63,750 bases of DNA from DATKPC01 sp035524275 (GCA_035524275.1 DATKPC010000105.1:1-63750); one strand, 5' to 3'. Shown: positions 48,631 to 57,249, counted from the stretch's first letter. The notes: generated by a model from the sequence alone, not told the origin. Made by a program: numbers and translations.

Positions 48631-50319
48631 ATGAAGCCGTTGCACCCGACATCCCGCCTCGCCCGTTCCGTGCCGCCATGGGCACTGGCCTCGACATTCG
48701 CGCTGATGCTGGCCGCCTGCGGCGGCGGGGGCGGATCCTCGACGACCTCGACGCCCGTGGCGGCCAAGGGCACGTTCACCGCGGGGTTCACCGATGCGCC
48801 GTCGGCCGACTACCAGAACGTGTGGGTCACGATCAGCGAGATCGATTTCCACGCGGACCTCGACGCGTCGCCGAGCGACCCGGCGTGGCTGAAGTACCCG
48901 TTGCCGGCGCCGGTGACGATCAACCTCGCGGCGCTCAACCACGGCAACTTCCAGGACGTCTTCCAGGACATCGAGCTTCCTGTCGGCGTCTACCAGCAGG
49001 TCCGGCTGATGCTCGTCGACGACGAGGCGGCCCTGACGGCTTCGGCGAGCGCCGCCGGCCTCGCCTACAACGACCAGGTGGACTACCTCGACGCCGGCAA
49101 TAGCCTGCAGCATGCGCCTCTCGAACTGGTCGGGCCGCGCCGGGGCATCGGCGTCTTCGGCACGTTCACCGTCGCCGCGAACGCGAATCTGCACCTGATC
49201 TTCGACTTCGACCTGGACGACGATGTCGTGCGGTTCCCCGACGAGCTGGCCGGCTCGGCGGCGTTCACGCTCAAGCCGCACTCGCTGCGCTACTTCGACA
49301 TGGCCGAAGTCGGCGCGATCACCGGCACCGTGGATCCCGGCAAGCTCGCCGCGCAGGACGCCAGCGGGGCGTACGACCTCGTCATCAAGGCCGAAGTGCC
49401 CGACAGCACGGGCGCGTACCACGTCGTGGCGCGCGCGACGACCGTCGATCCGGTGACCGGTGCCTTCACGCTGTTTCCGCTTCCGATGGGCGGCCAGCAG
49501 ACGCGAAACTTCGACGTGCTGATCCGTGGCCGCAACATGGATACGACGATCGTCAAGTCGGTGCCGGTGGCGACCGGTACGTCGCCGACGAATCATCCGA
49601 CGGTGATCGCGAACGGCGCGATCCCGGTCAACCTCGACGCGGAGTACACGGTGAACCTGGCGTCGGCGGCGAATCCGACGGGCACCTGGGTCGATTTCTA
49701 CCAGACGCTGCCGGCGAGCGGCGAGATCCCGTACGAGGTCCGTTTCCGCCACGTCAATCCCTTCACCGGGTTGATCGATGTCGGGTTCCCGCTGTCGTCG
49801 GGCAACATCTACGCCGGAACCTACGTCGCCAACGGGATGCCGACGTTCACGGGCATGGTGCCTGCCCAGGGCGCCGGAGGCTTCGGCGCGGTCGCCGACG
49901 CGATCCAGTACGTGCCGTCGGCGCCGATCGGAGTCACCCCTGGCGCGAGTTCGATCACGCTGCCGCAGCTCTCGATCAACAGCGCCGTGGCCGCCGCGGC
50001 GGGAACGATCACGCTGAACGTCACGACGGCGACGCCGGGGCGCTACGACAGGGCGCAGCTCGTCATCGCGCGCTATGGCGAGATCGTCGACACGGTGGCC
50101 GTCGATCCGACGATCCTGGCGGGCAGCGGCGGCGCGGTCTCGGTATCGAACCTCCCGGCGGGCACGTCGGCGAGCCCGGACAAGGCGGCGTTCTACTATG
50201 GCTACCTGCGGGTATGGAAGACGACGAGCGCCGGCACGCGGGCGCACGTCGTGCCGATCCTCGACTTCGCGGATTTCCGCACGCAGAATGCGGCCACGTT
50301 GAGTGTTACGCTGCCGTGA
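48631..50319 (+). CDS. DUF4382-domain lipoprotein
   Basis: 562 residues from ATG 48631, which has AGGAG 6 bases upstream. A lipobox LAAC with the modified Cys at residue 30 and a following glycine run (CGGGGGSS) mark an exported lipoprotein, probably on the outer membrane. Residues about 46-200 match DUF4382 (AGFTDAPSADYQNVWVTISEID, then LPVGVYQQVRLML). The rest is beta-rich and probably folds as repeated sandwich domains, with the segment LDFADFRTQ near the end. Function is unknown; relatives occur as cell-surface proteins in many bacteria. Confidence 0.8.
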   Translation: MKPLHPTSRLARSVPPWALASTFALMLAACGGGGGSSTTSTPVAAKGTFTAGFTDAPSADYQNVWVTISEIDFHADLDASPSDPAWLKYPLPAPVTINLAALNHGNFQDVFQDIELPVGVYQQVRLMLVDDEAALTASASAAGLAYNDQVDYLDAGNSLQHAPLELVGPRRGIGVFGTFTVAANANLHLIFDFDLDDDVVRFPDELAGSAAFTLKPHSLRYFDMAEVGAITGTVDPGKLAAQDASGAYDLVIKAEVPDSTGAYHVVARATTVDPVTGAFTLFPLPMGGQQTRNFDVLIRGRNMDTTIVKSVPVATGTSPTNHPTVIANGAIPVNLDAEYTVNLASAANPTGTWVDFYQTLPASGEIPYEVRFRHVNPFTGLIDVGFPLSSGNIYAGTYVANGMPTFTGMVPAQGAGGFGAVADAIQYVPSAPIGVTPGASSITLPQLSINSAVAAAAGTITLNVTTATPGRYDRAQLVIARYGEIVDTVAVDPTILAGSGGAVSVSNLPAGTSASPDKAAFYYGYLRVWKTTSAGTRAHVVPILDFADFRTQNAATLSVTLP

Positions 50320-50442
50320 TATCCACCACCCCGCGATTCACCACCCCATAAGGCGGGTCCGGCAGGACGAGGGCAGGCCCGCGGGCCCGCATGCGTCCTG
50401 CCGCCACGTCGCATGTTGTCGTTCACGAGGAAGCGATCGAAG

Positions 50443-50814
50443 ATGGAACCGTATCGTCGTCACGCGTTGCGCGTGCTCTCCGGATGCGCGCTGGCGGTTG
50501 CCCTGACGGGCTGCATCGTCGCACCGGCCCCTCGGCCGTATTACGCGCCGGCCCCGGTCGTCGTCGCCGCGCCGCCGCCGCCGGTCGATGTCGTTGCCGT
50601 CGCCCCCCCTCCTCCGCAGGTCGAGGTCGTCGGCCCGCCGCCGGTCGTCGGCTACGTCTGGATCGGTGGCTACTGGAACTGGGTCGGCGGTCGCCACGTC
50701 TGGGTCGCGGGTCATTGGGACGCGCCGCGGCCCGGCCACGTCTGGGTCAACCATGCCTGGGTCCGCGAGGGCGGTGGTTGGCGGATGCAACCCGGCCATT
50801 GGGAACGGCGCTGA
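50443..50814 (+). CDS. WXXGXW-repeat (YXWXGG-type) lipoprotein
   Basis: 123 residues from ATG 50443 (GAGGAAG 9 bases upstream); an ATG at 50413 would add ten residues. A signal peptide ends in the lipobox LTGC. A Pro/Val-rich stretch follows (residues about 25-72), then the repeats VWIGGYWNWVGGRHVWVAGHW, VWVNHAW and MQPGHW. Tryptophan-rich repeats of this type occur in short envelope proteins of betaproteobacteria with no assigned role. It converges with the glycosylase gene, 22 bases apart. Confidence 0.78.
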   Translation: MEPYRRHALRVLSGCALAVALTGCIVAPAPRPYYAPAPVVVAAPPPPVDVVAVAPPPPQVEVVGPPPVVGYVWIGGYWNWVGGRHVWVAGHWDAPRPGHVWVNHAWVREGGGWRMQPGHWERR

Positions 50815-50836
50815 ACGGCATGGTAGGCCTCGAGCG

Positions 50837-51748
50837 CTACAGCTCGAGCTCGTCGATCGACGCCGGGAAGCTGTCCTTGAGCAGGCGCGACAGGGAGCGG
50901 TCGGCGAGGATCCGTCCGCCGGTCTGGCAGCGAGCGCAATAGTCGGTCTCGGTATCCGCGTAGACGATGCGCTGGACCGGCGCTCCGCAAGCGGGGCAAG
51001 GCTGGCCATAGCGCCCGTGGACTGCCATGCCGGGCCGGAAGGCCGTGGCGTCCGGAAGCGCGTCCGGATGCTTCGTCGCTTCGTTCCGCAGCCGTTCGAT
51101 CCATTCGGAAAGGACCGCCTGGACGGCGTCGTACAGGCGCCCTGCCTCGGCGTCGTCGAGGCGGTTCGTCAACGCGAGCGGCGACAAGCGGGCCCGATGC
51201 AGGATCTCGTCCGAATACGCGCCGCCGATCCCGGCGAACAGGCGCGGATCCGTCAAGGCACGCTTCAGCGTATGGTTCTCGCGCCGAAGTCGCTCGAGGA
51301 ACGTCGCGCGATCCGCCCGCAGCGGCTCCAGGCCGCCGGGGTCGAAGGCGGCCGCGATCTGCGCGTCGGTGCCGCGCGCGAGGTGCAGCGAGGCGCGGCG
51401 CCGCGTCCCGGCCTCGGTCAGCAGCAGCGTTCCGGCGCGGAATCGAAACGCCGCCAAGGCGTGGCGCGGCGGCGCCTTGCGCGCGGCCGGCGGCGACGCC
51501 TTTTGCCATCGCAGGCGACCCGCTCGCATCAGGTGGACGATCGCGACGAGGCCGCCTTCGAACCGGAATGCGAGCCGCTTGCCGATTCGGCCGACACCGA
51601 GCAGTGCGCGTCCGGCGAAGTCCGCGGGCGACGGCTCGACCGTCCGCAGCACGAACGGATGCAGCACGCGGATTTCCTCGAGCACGGCGCCACCCGCCAG
51701 CGCCTCGGCGCGCTCGGCGTAGACCGTCAGGTCCGGAAGCTCGGGCAC
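50837..51748 (-). CDS. Fpg/Nei-family DNA glycosylase, divergent
   Basis: 303 residues. The N-terminus MPELPD keeps the catalytic Pro2 and Glu3, and Lys57 is in place. The C-terminal zinc finger has Cys 251, 254, 271 and 274 in the standard C-x2-C-x16-C-x2-C spacing. Two DNA-backbone-binding residues differ: the usual Asn of GIGN is Gly176, and the zinc-finger Arg is Thr266. A 29-residue tail follows the finger. Enzymes of this fold remove oxidised bases, but this one may have a different preference. It follows the ArsC-like gene by 31 bases. Confidence 0.83.
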   Translation of the reverse strand: MPELPDLTVYAERAEALAGGAVLEEIRVLHPFVLRTVEPSPADFAGRALLGVGRIGKRLAFRFEGGLVAIVHLMRAGRLRWQKASPPAARKAPPRHALAAFRFRAGTLLLTEAGTRRRASLHLARGTDAQIAAAFDPGGLEPLRADRATFLERLRRENHTLKRALTDPRLFAGIGGAYSDEILHRARLSPLALTNRLDDAEAGRLYDAVQAVLSEWIERLRNEATKHPDALPDATAFRPGMAVHGRYGQPCPACGAPVQRIVYADTETDYCARCQTGGRILADRSLSRLLKDSFPASIDELEL

Positions 51749-51779
51749 CGCGTCGTCGCGCCGCGTGGTGCGTCCGCGT

Positions 51780-52145
51780 TCAGCGCGGCGCGGCGCGCAG
51801 CCGTTCCTCGAACACGCGGGGGTCGAAGCCGACCGTCAACGAACCGTCGGCCCAGCGGACGACCGGGCGACGAATGACGCTCGGCTGGGCCTGCATCAAC
51901 GCGCCCGCGCTTTCCGCGTCGCGCACCGCGCCGCGTCGAGCCTCGTCGAGGCGGCGCCACGTCATGCCGCTGCGATTGACGAGCGCCTCCCAGCCGAGCG
52001 CCGCGATCCACGGGCCGATCACCGCCGCGGGAGCGCCGGACTTCCTGAAGTCGACGAATTCATAGGCGACGGCGCGCTCGTCGAGCCAGGCCCGCGCGCG
52101 CTTCACCGTGTCGCAGTTCGTGATCCCATGGACCAGGATGCCCAT
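51780..52145 (-). CDS. ArsC/Spx/YffB-family protein
   Basis: 121 residues with a thioredoxin-like ArsC fold. The N-terminal GITNCDTVKRAR has a single Cys in the position of the arsenate-reductase active site. VDFRKSG, NRSGMTWRRL and the C-terminal PSVIRRPVV follow. This pattern fits the YffB branch, whose role is unknown (GSH-dependent reduction has been suggested), more than true arsenate reductase. It is the first gene of a two-gene minus-strand unit with the glycosylase and diverges from the DUF2868 gene. Confidence 0.8.
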   Translation of the reverse strand: MGILVHGITNCDTVKRARAWLDERAVAYEFVDFRKSGAPAAVIGPWIAALGWEALVNRSGMTWRRLDEARRGAVRDAESAGALMQAQPSVIRRPVVRWADGSLTVGFDPRVFEERLRAAPR

Positions 52146-52258
52146 CCGGACGCCACCCGATCGTTTCGCCGTCTCCGAACTATCGCACGATATCGAAGGC
52201 CGAAGGCGGGCGCGACGTGGCCGGCGGCGCGACGATCCGCTTCGACGATAATGGATCG

Positions 52259-53758
52259 ATGAACGAAGACGACGCCCGGGACGTGATTCTGGTCAAGGCG
52301 ATCGAGGTCGCCGACACGGCCGGTCAACTGCTCGGCGAAAGCGATCGGCGCCACGCGGCGCGCGCCGCCGCGGAGCTCGCGCGCTGGCAGGCGGCCGACG
52401 ACGGCAAGCCCGCCTCCGCGGAGGCGTACCTCGCGAAGCGCGCGCGGCTGCTGCTGGGCAAGCTGCAGGAGCGCTCCGCTGCCGTCGGAGCCGTCGCCCG
52501 CGGCGTGACCTGGAGGCCGTGGATCGGTGTCGTGATGCCGGCCGCGGCGTTCGTCGGCGGCGTGGTCCTGGAGCACGTCTCGGATCGCCACGAGATCAAC
52601 ATCCTCGCGTTGCCGATGATCGGCATCGTCGCCTGGAACGTCGCCGTCTACGTCGTGCTGGCCGCGCTCGCGCTGAAGAAGGCGTTTTCCGGCGTCGCGC
52701 CGACGCGGCGGCCGCGAGGTCACTGGCTCGTCGAGTTCGGCCGACGCGTGCCGGCGGCGCTGCGCGGGCCGATCGGCAGCGGACGGGAGAGGGCGCTCGC
52801 CACGGCGCTGGCGGCATTCGTCGCCGAGTGGACCGTGTTCATCGCGCCGCTCGCGACGCAGCGCGCGGCGCGCGTGCTGCACCTGGCTGCGGCGCTCTTC
52901 GCGCTCGGCGCGGTCCTCGGCCTCTACGTGCGCGGGCTCGTGTTCGAATACCGTGCCGGTTGGGAAAGCACGTTCCTGGACGCGACGCAGGTGCATGCGA
53001 TCTTCGCGTTCTTCTTCGGCCCCGCGGCGCGACTTGCCGGGATGCCCCTGCCGTCGGTCGATGACGTTGCGGCGATACGCCTGGGCAGCGGCGGCGGCGG
53101 CGAAAACGCCGCCCGCTGGATCCACCTGGTGGCGATCACGGTGGGCCTCGTCGTCATCCTGCCGCGGGCCGCGCTCGCCGCCGCCGCGGCCGCGACGGAA
53201 TGGCATCGCCGCGGCCGGCTGCGACTCGACCTTCGGCTTCCGTACTATCGCCGCCTCGCCGGAACCTTCGCGAGCGGACCGGCGCGGATGCGTGTCGCGC
53301 CATACAGCTTCACGGTCGACGAAAAGGCCCAGGCCGGCCTGCGCGACGTCGCGCGGCGCCTGCTGGGCGAGGACGCGGAACTCACGTTGCGGCCTTCCGT
53401 CGCGTTCGGCGCCGAGGAGGGCGCGGCCGAGGGGCTGCCGGGCACCGATCCGCAGGTCGCGCTCACCGTCGCGCTGTTCAACCTGGCATCGACGCCGGAG
53501 ACCGAGAACCACGGCGTGTTCCTGGATCGGCTGCGCGAGGGTGTCGCGACCGCCTTCGCGGTGCTCGTCGACGAGGGCGGTTATCGCACGCGCCTCGGCG
53601 CGCAGGGCGGAGCGTCGGAGCGGCTGCAGGAGCGGCGGCGCGCGTGGATGTCGTTCTGCGCGTCGCGCCGTGTCGCCGCGGCCTGCGTCGACCTGTCGGC
53701 GCCGGCGCTCGCGCAGCTCGAGCAGGAACTCGCGCCGGCGCTGCAGGGGGCCGAATGA
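52259..53758 (+). CDS. DUF2868 integral membrane protein
   Basis: 499 residues from ATG 52259; a GTG at 52217 is in frame upstream and the ribosome site is weak for both. Hydrophobic segments lie near residues 85-105, 110-140, 195-235 and 280-305, with the last third soluble. The family has no known function but is usually encoded directly before a DUF3482 GTPase, as here. The stop overlaps the next start (ATGA), so the two proteins are probably made together and may form a complex in the inner membrane. Confidence 0.82.
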   Translation: MNEDDARDVILVKAIEVADTAGQLLGESDRRHAARAAAELARWQAADDGKPASAEAYLAKRARLLLGKLQERSAAVGAVARGVTWRPWIGVVMPAAAFVGGVVLEHVSDRHEINILALPMIGIVAWNVAVYVVLAALALKKAFSGVAPTRRPRGHWLVEFGRRVPAALRGPIGSGRERALATALAAFVAEWTVFIAPLATQRAARVLHLAAALFALGAVLGLYVRGLVFEYRAGWESTFLDATQVHAIFAFFFGPAARLAGMPLPSVDDVAAIRLGSGGGGENAARWIHLVAITVGLVVILPRAALAAAAAATEWHRRGRLRLDLRLPYYRRLAGTFASGPARMRVAPYSFTVDEKAQAGLRDVARRLLGEDAELTLRPSVAFGAEEGAAEGLPGTDPQVALTVALFNLASTPETENHGVFLDRLREGVATAFAVLVDEGGYRTRLGAQGGASERLQERRRAWMSFCASRRVAAACVDLSAPALAQLEQELAPALQGAE

Positions 53759-55314
53759 GCGTCGCCGACGGCTCGACGGTCGCGGGCGGCACCGCGGTCC
53801 GGATCGCGCTCGTCTCGCATACCAACGCCGGCAAGACGACGCTGGCGCGGACGCTGCTCGGCCGCGACGTCGGCGAGATTCGCGACGCGCCGCACGTCAC
53901 CGAACTGGCGCAGGCCCACCTGCTGCTGCAGACGACGCGCGCCGACCGGCTCGAACTCTGGGACACCCCGGGCTTCGGCGATTCCGCGCGGCTGGTCGCG
54001 CGCCTTCGCCACGCCGACAACCCGATCGGCTGGATCCTGCGCGAGGTCTGGGACCGGCATCGCGATCGGCCCTTGTGGTGCAGCCAGCAGGCCGTGCGCG
54101 CGGCGCGCGACAGCGCGGACGTCGTGCTCTACCTCGTGAACGCGGCGGAGGACCCGCGCGACGCCGGCTATGTCGCGCCGGAAATGCAGGTCCTGCGCTG
54201 GATCGGCAAGCCGGTCGTCGTGCTGCTCAACCAGGTCGGTGCGCCGCGCGCCGTCGCCGACGAGGAGGCGGAGGTCGCGCGGTGGCGCGCGCACCTGGAT
54301 CCGCATGGCGTCGTCGCCGAGGTCCTGACGCTCGACGCCTTCGCGCGCTGCTGGGTCCAGGAGCGCGTGCTGCTCGACGCTCTCGGCCGCCTGCTGCCGG
54401 CGGATGCGCAGGCCGGCTTCGCGCGCCTCGTCGCGGCGTGGGAAACGCGCGCCACCGAGCGTTTCGCGGCGTCGATGGCCGCGATCGCGGAACAGCTCGT
54501 CGCGACCGCGCGGGACTCGCAGGCCGTCGCGGCGACCACGGCTAACACGATGCAACGCGTGCTGCAGTCGGTGGGGGTCGGGCGCAAGGGCGGCGATGCG
54601 GCGCGCGACGAGGCGCTTGCCGCGTTGGCGAAGCGCCTGGACGCGCAGATCCGCGCGGCGACCGATCGCCTGATCGCGCTTCACGATCTCGACGGCGAGG
54701 CGGCCGAGGGCGTCCTGCAGCGGCTCGCGGAGAGCGTGGCGACGCGCGGACCGGTCGACGAGGGGCGCGCGGCGCTGTGGAGCTGCGTCGTGTCCGGCGC
54801 CCTCGCGGGACTCAAGGCGGACCTTGCGTCCGGTGGCCTGACGCTGGGCGCCGGAATGCTCGTCGGCGGACTGATCGGCGGCCTCGCGGGCGCCGGCGTG
54901 GCGCGCGGCATCAACGTGTGGCGTGGCGCGGAGGCACCGCAGGTGCGCTGGTCGGACGATTTCCTCGTCGGCCTCGTCGTCGCCGGGATCCTGCGATACC
55001 TCGCCGTCGCCCATTTCGGCCGCGGTCGCGGCCGCTATGTCGAAGGCGAGGCGCCCGCGAGCTGGCGCATCGACGTCGAGGGCGCCGTGGCACAGCGCCG
55101 CGCCGTGCTGCGCGCGCTGCTGCACGCGGCGCGCACGACGGCGGATCCGGGCGAGGTCGCCGGGACTGCAGCCGGCGACCTCGCGCGCGAGCTCGGCGCG
55201 CTCGCCGCGCAGGTGCTGCGCGACCTCTATCCCGTGGCGGCAGTCGCCGGCCTGTTGCAGCGCGCGCAGGTCGTCATGGGCGAGGTCGGCGCGGAGTACG
55301 AGCCGATCGGCTGA
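53755..55314 (+). CDS. DUF3482 membrane-associated GTPase
   Basis: 519 residues. The GTP-binding domain shows G1 HTNAGKTTL at 22-30, G3 DTPGFGD at 66-72 and, at the G4 position, NQVG (155-158) instead of the usual NKxD. The C-terminal half contains a glycine-rich hydrophobic segment (GMLVGGLIGGLAGAGVARG), which could insert into the membrane. It starts in an ATGA overlap with the DUF2868 gene, with GCAGGGGG upstream. It converges with the SET-domain gene, 28 bases apart. The cellular role is unknown. Confidence 0.82.
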   Translation: MSVADGSTVAGGTAVRIALVSHTNAGKTTLARTLLGRDVGEIRDAPHVTELAQAHLLLQTTRADRLELWDTPGFGDSARLVARLRHADNPIGWILREVWDRHRDRPLWCSQQAVRAARDSADVVLYLVNAAEDPRDAGYVAPEMQVLRWIGKPVVVLLNQVGAPRAVADEEAEVARWRAHLDPHGVVAEVLTLDAFARCWVQERVLLDALGRLLPADAQAGFARLVAAWETRATERFAASMAAIAEQLVATARDSQAVAATTANTMQRVLQSVGVGRKGGDAARDEALAALAKRLDAQIRAATDRLIALHDLDGEAAEGVLQRLAESVATRGPVDEGRAALWSCVVSGALAGLKADLASGGLTLGAGMLVGGLIGGLAGAGVARGINVWRGAEAPQVRWSDDFLVGLVVAGILRYLAVAHFGRGRGRYVEGEAPASWRIDVEGAVAQRRAVLRALLHAARTTADPGEVAGTAAGDLARELGALAAQVLRDLYPVAAVAGLLQRAQVVMGEVGAEYEPIG

Positions 55315-55342
55315 GCGCCTCGGCGCGCGTTCCCGCGGCCGC

Positions 55343-55762
55343 TCAGATCGATCCGCGGCAGTTCGATGCGCCGCAGCGACAGCCGAGCCTGCCTTCGTGG
55401 TGCGTCGGCCCGTAGTCCACGGTGATCTCCTCGCCGACGCCGATCGCCCGGAGCGCATAGAACTCGACATGGACGCCGATGACGCGCATGTAGGCGTTCG
55501 GATCGCAGGAATGATTGATGTAGCGCGTCGGCAGGTGCGAGGCGGAGGCGTCGAGCGCATCGCGCTCGTCGAGCTCGACGAGCGCGATGCGCTTTGCGGC
55601 GGCGACCCGGCGCGCCGCGGAAGCGATCCGGATCACGCGCCCGCCGAGTTCGCCGATCTTGCGCCGGGCGGCGATGCGTTCCGCCGCGAAGAGGCCCTGC
55701 CCGTCGATCGCGCTCGGCGCGACGCGAACGCGGAAGCGAATATCACCCGGGACCGTGCGCAT
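55343..55762 (-). CDS. SET-domain protein (putative lysine methyltransferase)
   Basis: 139 residues from ATG 55762; an in-frame ATG at 55816 would add 18. SET landmarks are visible: the N-terminal AIDGQGLFAAERI with the glycines that contact S-adenosylmethionine, the RYINHSCDPNAYM core with NH..C, the EEITVDYG motif, and a post-SET zinc knot GCRCGASNCRG. Small SET proteins occur scattered in bacteria and are thought to be acquired from, or shared with, eukaryotes; the target protein is unknown. It diverges from the LacI-type regulator. Confidence 0.85.
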   Translation of the reverse strand: MRTVPGDIRFRVRVAPSAIDGQGLFAAERIAARRKIGELGGRVIRIASAARRVAAAKRIALVELDERDALDASASHLPTRYINHSCDPNAYMRVIGVHVEFYALRAIGVGEEITVDYGPTHHEGRLGCRCGASNCRGSI

Positions 55763-55838
55763 GGCGCCGGATGTTACCCGCCGATACCGGCATTCGGCAT
55801 GCCACAATCGGCTCATGCACGGCACGAGGGGCGGGTGA

Positions 55839-56930
55839 TTGATCGATGACGCGCGTTCGCGTCCGGGCGGCGCGACACGCAAGCCGCGCTCGCGGTCGGC
55901 TCCGGAGGAGTCGTCGCGCGACAGGCATCGGCCACAGATGGCTGACCTGGCGCGCATGGCGGGCGTATCGGTGGCGACCGTTTCGCGGGCGCTCAACGGA
56001 AGCCCCCTGATCAGCCGCGCGACACGCGACCGCATCGAGGAGCTGGCGCGGTCGCTCAATTATTCGATCAACGTCAACGCGAAGAACCTGCGGCTGGGCC
56101 GCAGTCGAACGGTCGCGGTCGTCATCCCCTATGACGCGCGCTCGCGCCAGCATATTTCGGATCCGTTCTTCCTGGCCATGCTGGGCAGCCTCGCCGATGC
56201 CCTGACCGAGCGGGGCTTCGACCTGCTGCTTTCGCGCGTGGACGCGGAGGACCTGGAGTCGGCCGCGCAGCCTTTCGAGGCGGGTCTGGCCATCGGCGTC
56301 GTGCTGATCGGGCAATGGCGCCATCACGACCACCTGAATCGGCTCGCGTCTCGTGGCGTGCCGCTGGTGGTCTGGGGCGCGCAGATGCCGCAGCAGCTCT
56401 ACTGCAGCGTCGGCGGCGACAATGTCGCCGGGGGCGCGATGGCGACGCGGCACCTGTTCGAGCAGGGACGCCGCCGCATCGTGTTCATCGGCGACCGCCA
56501 GCTGCCGGAAGTCGCGCAGCGCTATCGTGGATTCGAGCGCGAAGTCCGGGCTCACGGGGCGGAACCCGACGCCCGCCTGCTGCTCGAAGTTCCGTTCGAC
56601 GCGAACCTCGCGAAATCCGGTCTCGGCAGGCTGTGCGATGCGGGCGTCGCCTTCGATGCCGTGTTCGCCTGCAGCGACGTGCTCGCCCTGGCGGCGGTCC
56701 AGGCGCTGCGGGCTCGCGGGCGCCGCGTGCCGGGCGACGTGGCCGTCGTCGGCTATGACGACATCGAGTGGGCGAGCCATTCGGACCCTCCGCTCACGAC
56801 GGTCCGGCAGCCGATCAGCCGCGCGGGTGTCGAGATCGTCGACGCGTTGCTCGCCATCGTCGACGGAGCGCCGATGGCGCCACGGACGCTCGGCGTCGAA
56901 CTTGTCGTCCGGCAGAGTTCGCTCCGCTAG
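55839..56930 (+). CDS. LacI-family transcriptional regulator of the sugar locus
   Basis: 363 residues from TTG 55839, which is preceded by GGGGCGGG; the next in-frame ATG (55938) would begin inside the DNA-binding domain. The LacI helix-turn-helix is MADLARMAGVSVATVSRALNG at about 34-54, and a hinge helix and periplasmic-binding-protein-like sensor domain follow (FFLAMLGSLADALTERGFDLLL, VGYDDIEWASHSDPPLTTV). Upstream of the HTH lies a 33-residue basic extension. The gene precedes the receptor gene, and the operators between them are the probable targets. The effector is likely a sugar. Confidence 0.9.
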   Translation: MIDDARSRPGGATRKPRSRSAPEESSRDRHRPQMADLARMAGVSVATVSRALNGSPLISRATRDRIEELARSLNYSINVNAKNLRLGRSRTVAVVIPYDARSRQHISDPFFLAMLGSLADALTERGFDLLLSRVDAEDLESAAQPFEAGLAIGVVLIGQWRHHDHLNRLASRGVPLVVWGAQMPQQLYCSVGGDNVAGGAMATRHLFEQGRRRIVFIGDRQLPEVAQRYRGFEREVRAHGAEPDARLLLEVPFDANLAKSGLGRLCDAGVAFDAVFACSDVLALAAVQALRARGRRVPGDVAVVGYDDIEWASHSDPPLTTVRQPISRAGVEIVDALLAIVDGAPMAPRTLGVELVVRQSSLR

Positions 56931-56993
56931 CGGCTCGATCGTTGCGGTGCAGCGCCAGGCCGACGGGCCGCGCCTCGATGCGTGCTTCATTCT

Positions 56994-57003
56994 CAATCGA
57001 TTG
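56994..57003 (+). promoter_or_regulatory. operator copy A (CAATCGATTG)
   Basis: A 10-base perfect palindrome with the same core as the strong site at 57077-57096. Its right flank (CATTC) also matches that site, while the left flank does not. It lies 88 bases from it, centre to centre. Confidence 0.5.
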
Positions 57004-57022
57004 CATTCGCACGATCGATTTC

Positions 57023-57032
57023 GAATCGATTC
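57023..57032 (+). promoter_or_regulatory. operator copy B (GAATCGATTC)
   Basis: A 10-base perfect palindrome sharing the AATCGATT core, 29 bases from copy A and 59 from copy C. A further ATCGATT and AATCGAT pair (57014-57030) overlaps it. It sits just upstream of the candidate -35 element at 57041. Confidence 0.45.
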
Positions 57033-57076
57033 GACGGTTCTTGGCCCTTTCACTTGTGCGGCGCGAAATCGAAAGT

Positions 57077-57096
57077 GAATGCAATCGATTGCATTC
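57077..57096 (+). promoter_or_regulatory. operator copy C, perfect 20-base palindrome
   Basis: GAATGCAATCGATTGCATTC is identical to its reverse complement over all 20 bases. LacI-family regulators typically bind such even palindromes with a central CG. It lies between the LacI-type gene and the TonB-dependent receptor gene, 153 bases before the receptor ATG, next to a weak promoter candidate. Binding by the regulator at 55839 is inferred. Confidence 0.7.
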
Positions 57097-57249
57097 CTTC
57101 GCATCGTCGGATAGATTTCCGGCCGGCAGCGTGTCGTGCGTCGACGGGAACGGGGCAGAGCCCTGCGATGCCGATGCCGGTGCGCCGGCGGCGTCGCTGC
57201 CACGAGTCGCCGCGTTGCGGTGGTCGTCACAACAACCAGGGGGACATCC

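Larger units (their letters stand above)
56931..57249. other. regulatory intergenic region between the LacI-type gene and the receptor gene
   Basis: 319 bases holding three AATCGATT-centred palindromes (56994-57003, 57023-57032, 57077-57096). A weak promoter candidate is TTGGCC at 57041-57046 and CGAAAT at 57064-57069, 17 bases apart, whose start site would fall at the third palindrome. The leader from there to the ATG is about 170 bases and shows no recognised riboswitch. Confidence 0.5.

Noticed and set aside
51780..52145. Calling the ArsC-fold protein a true arsenate reductase
   Set aside because: No ars gene is nearby and the motifs fit the YffB branch of unknown role.
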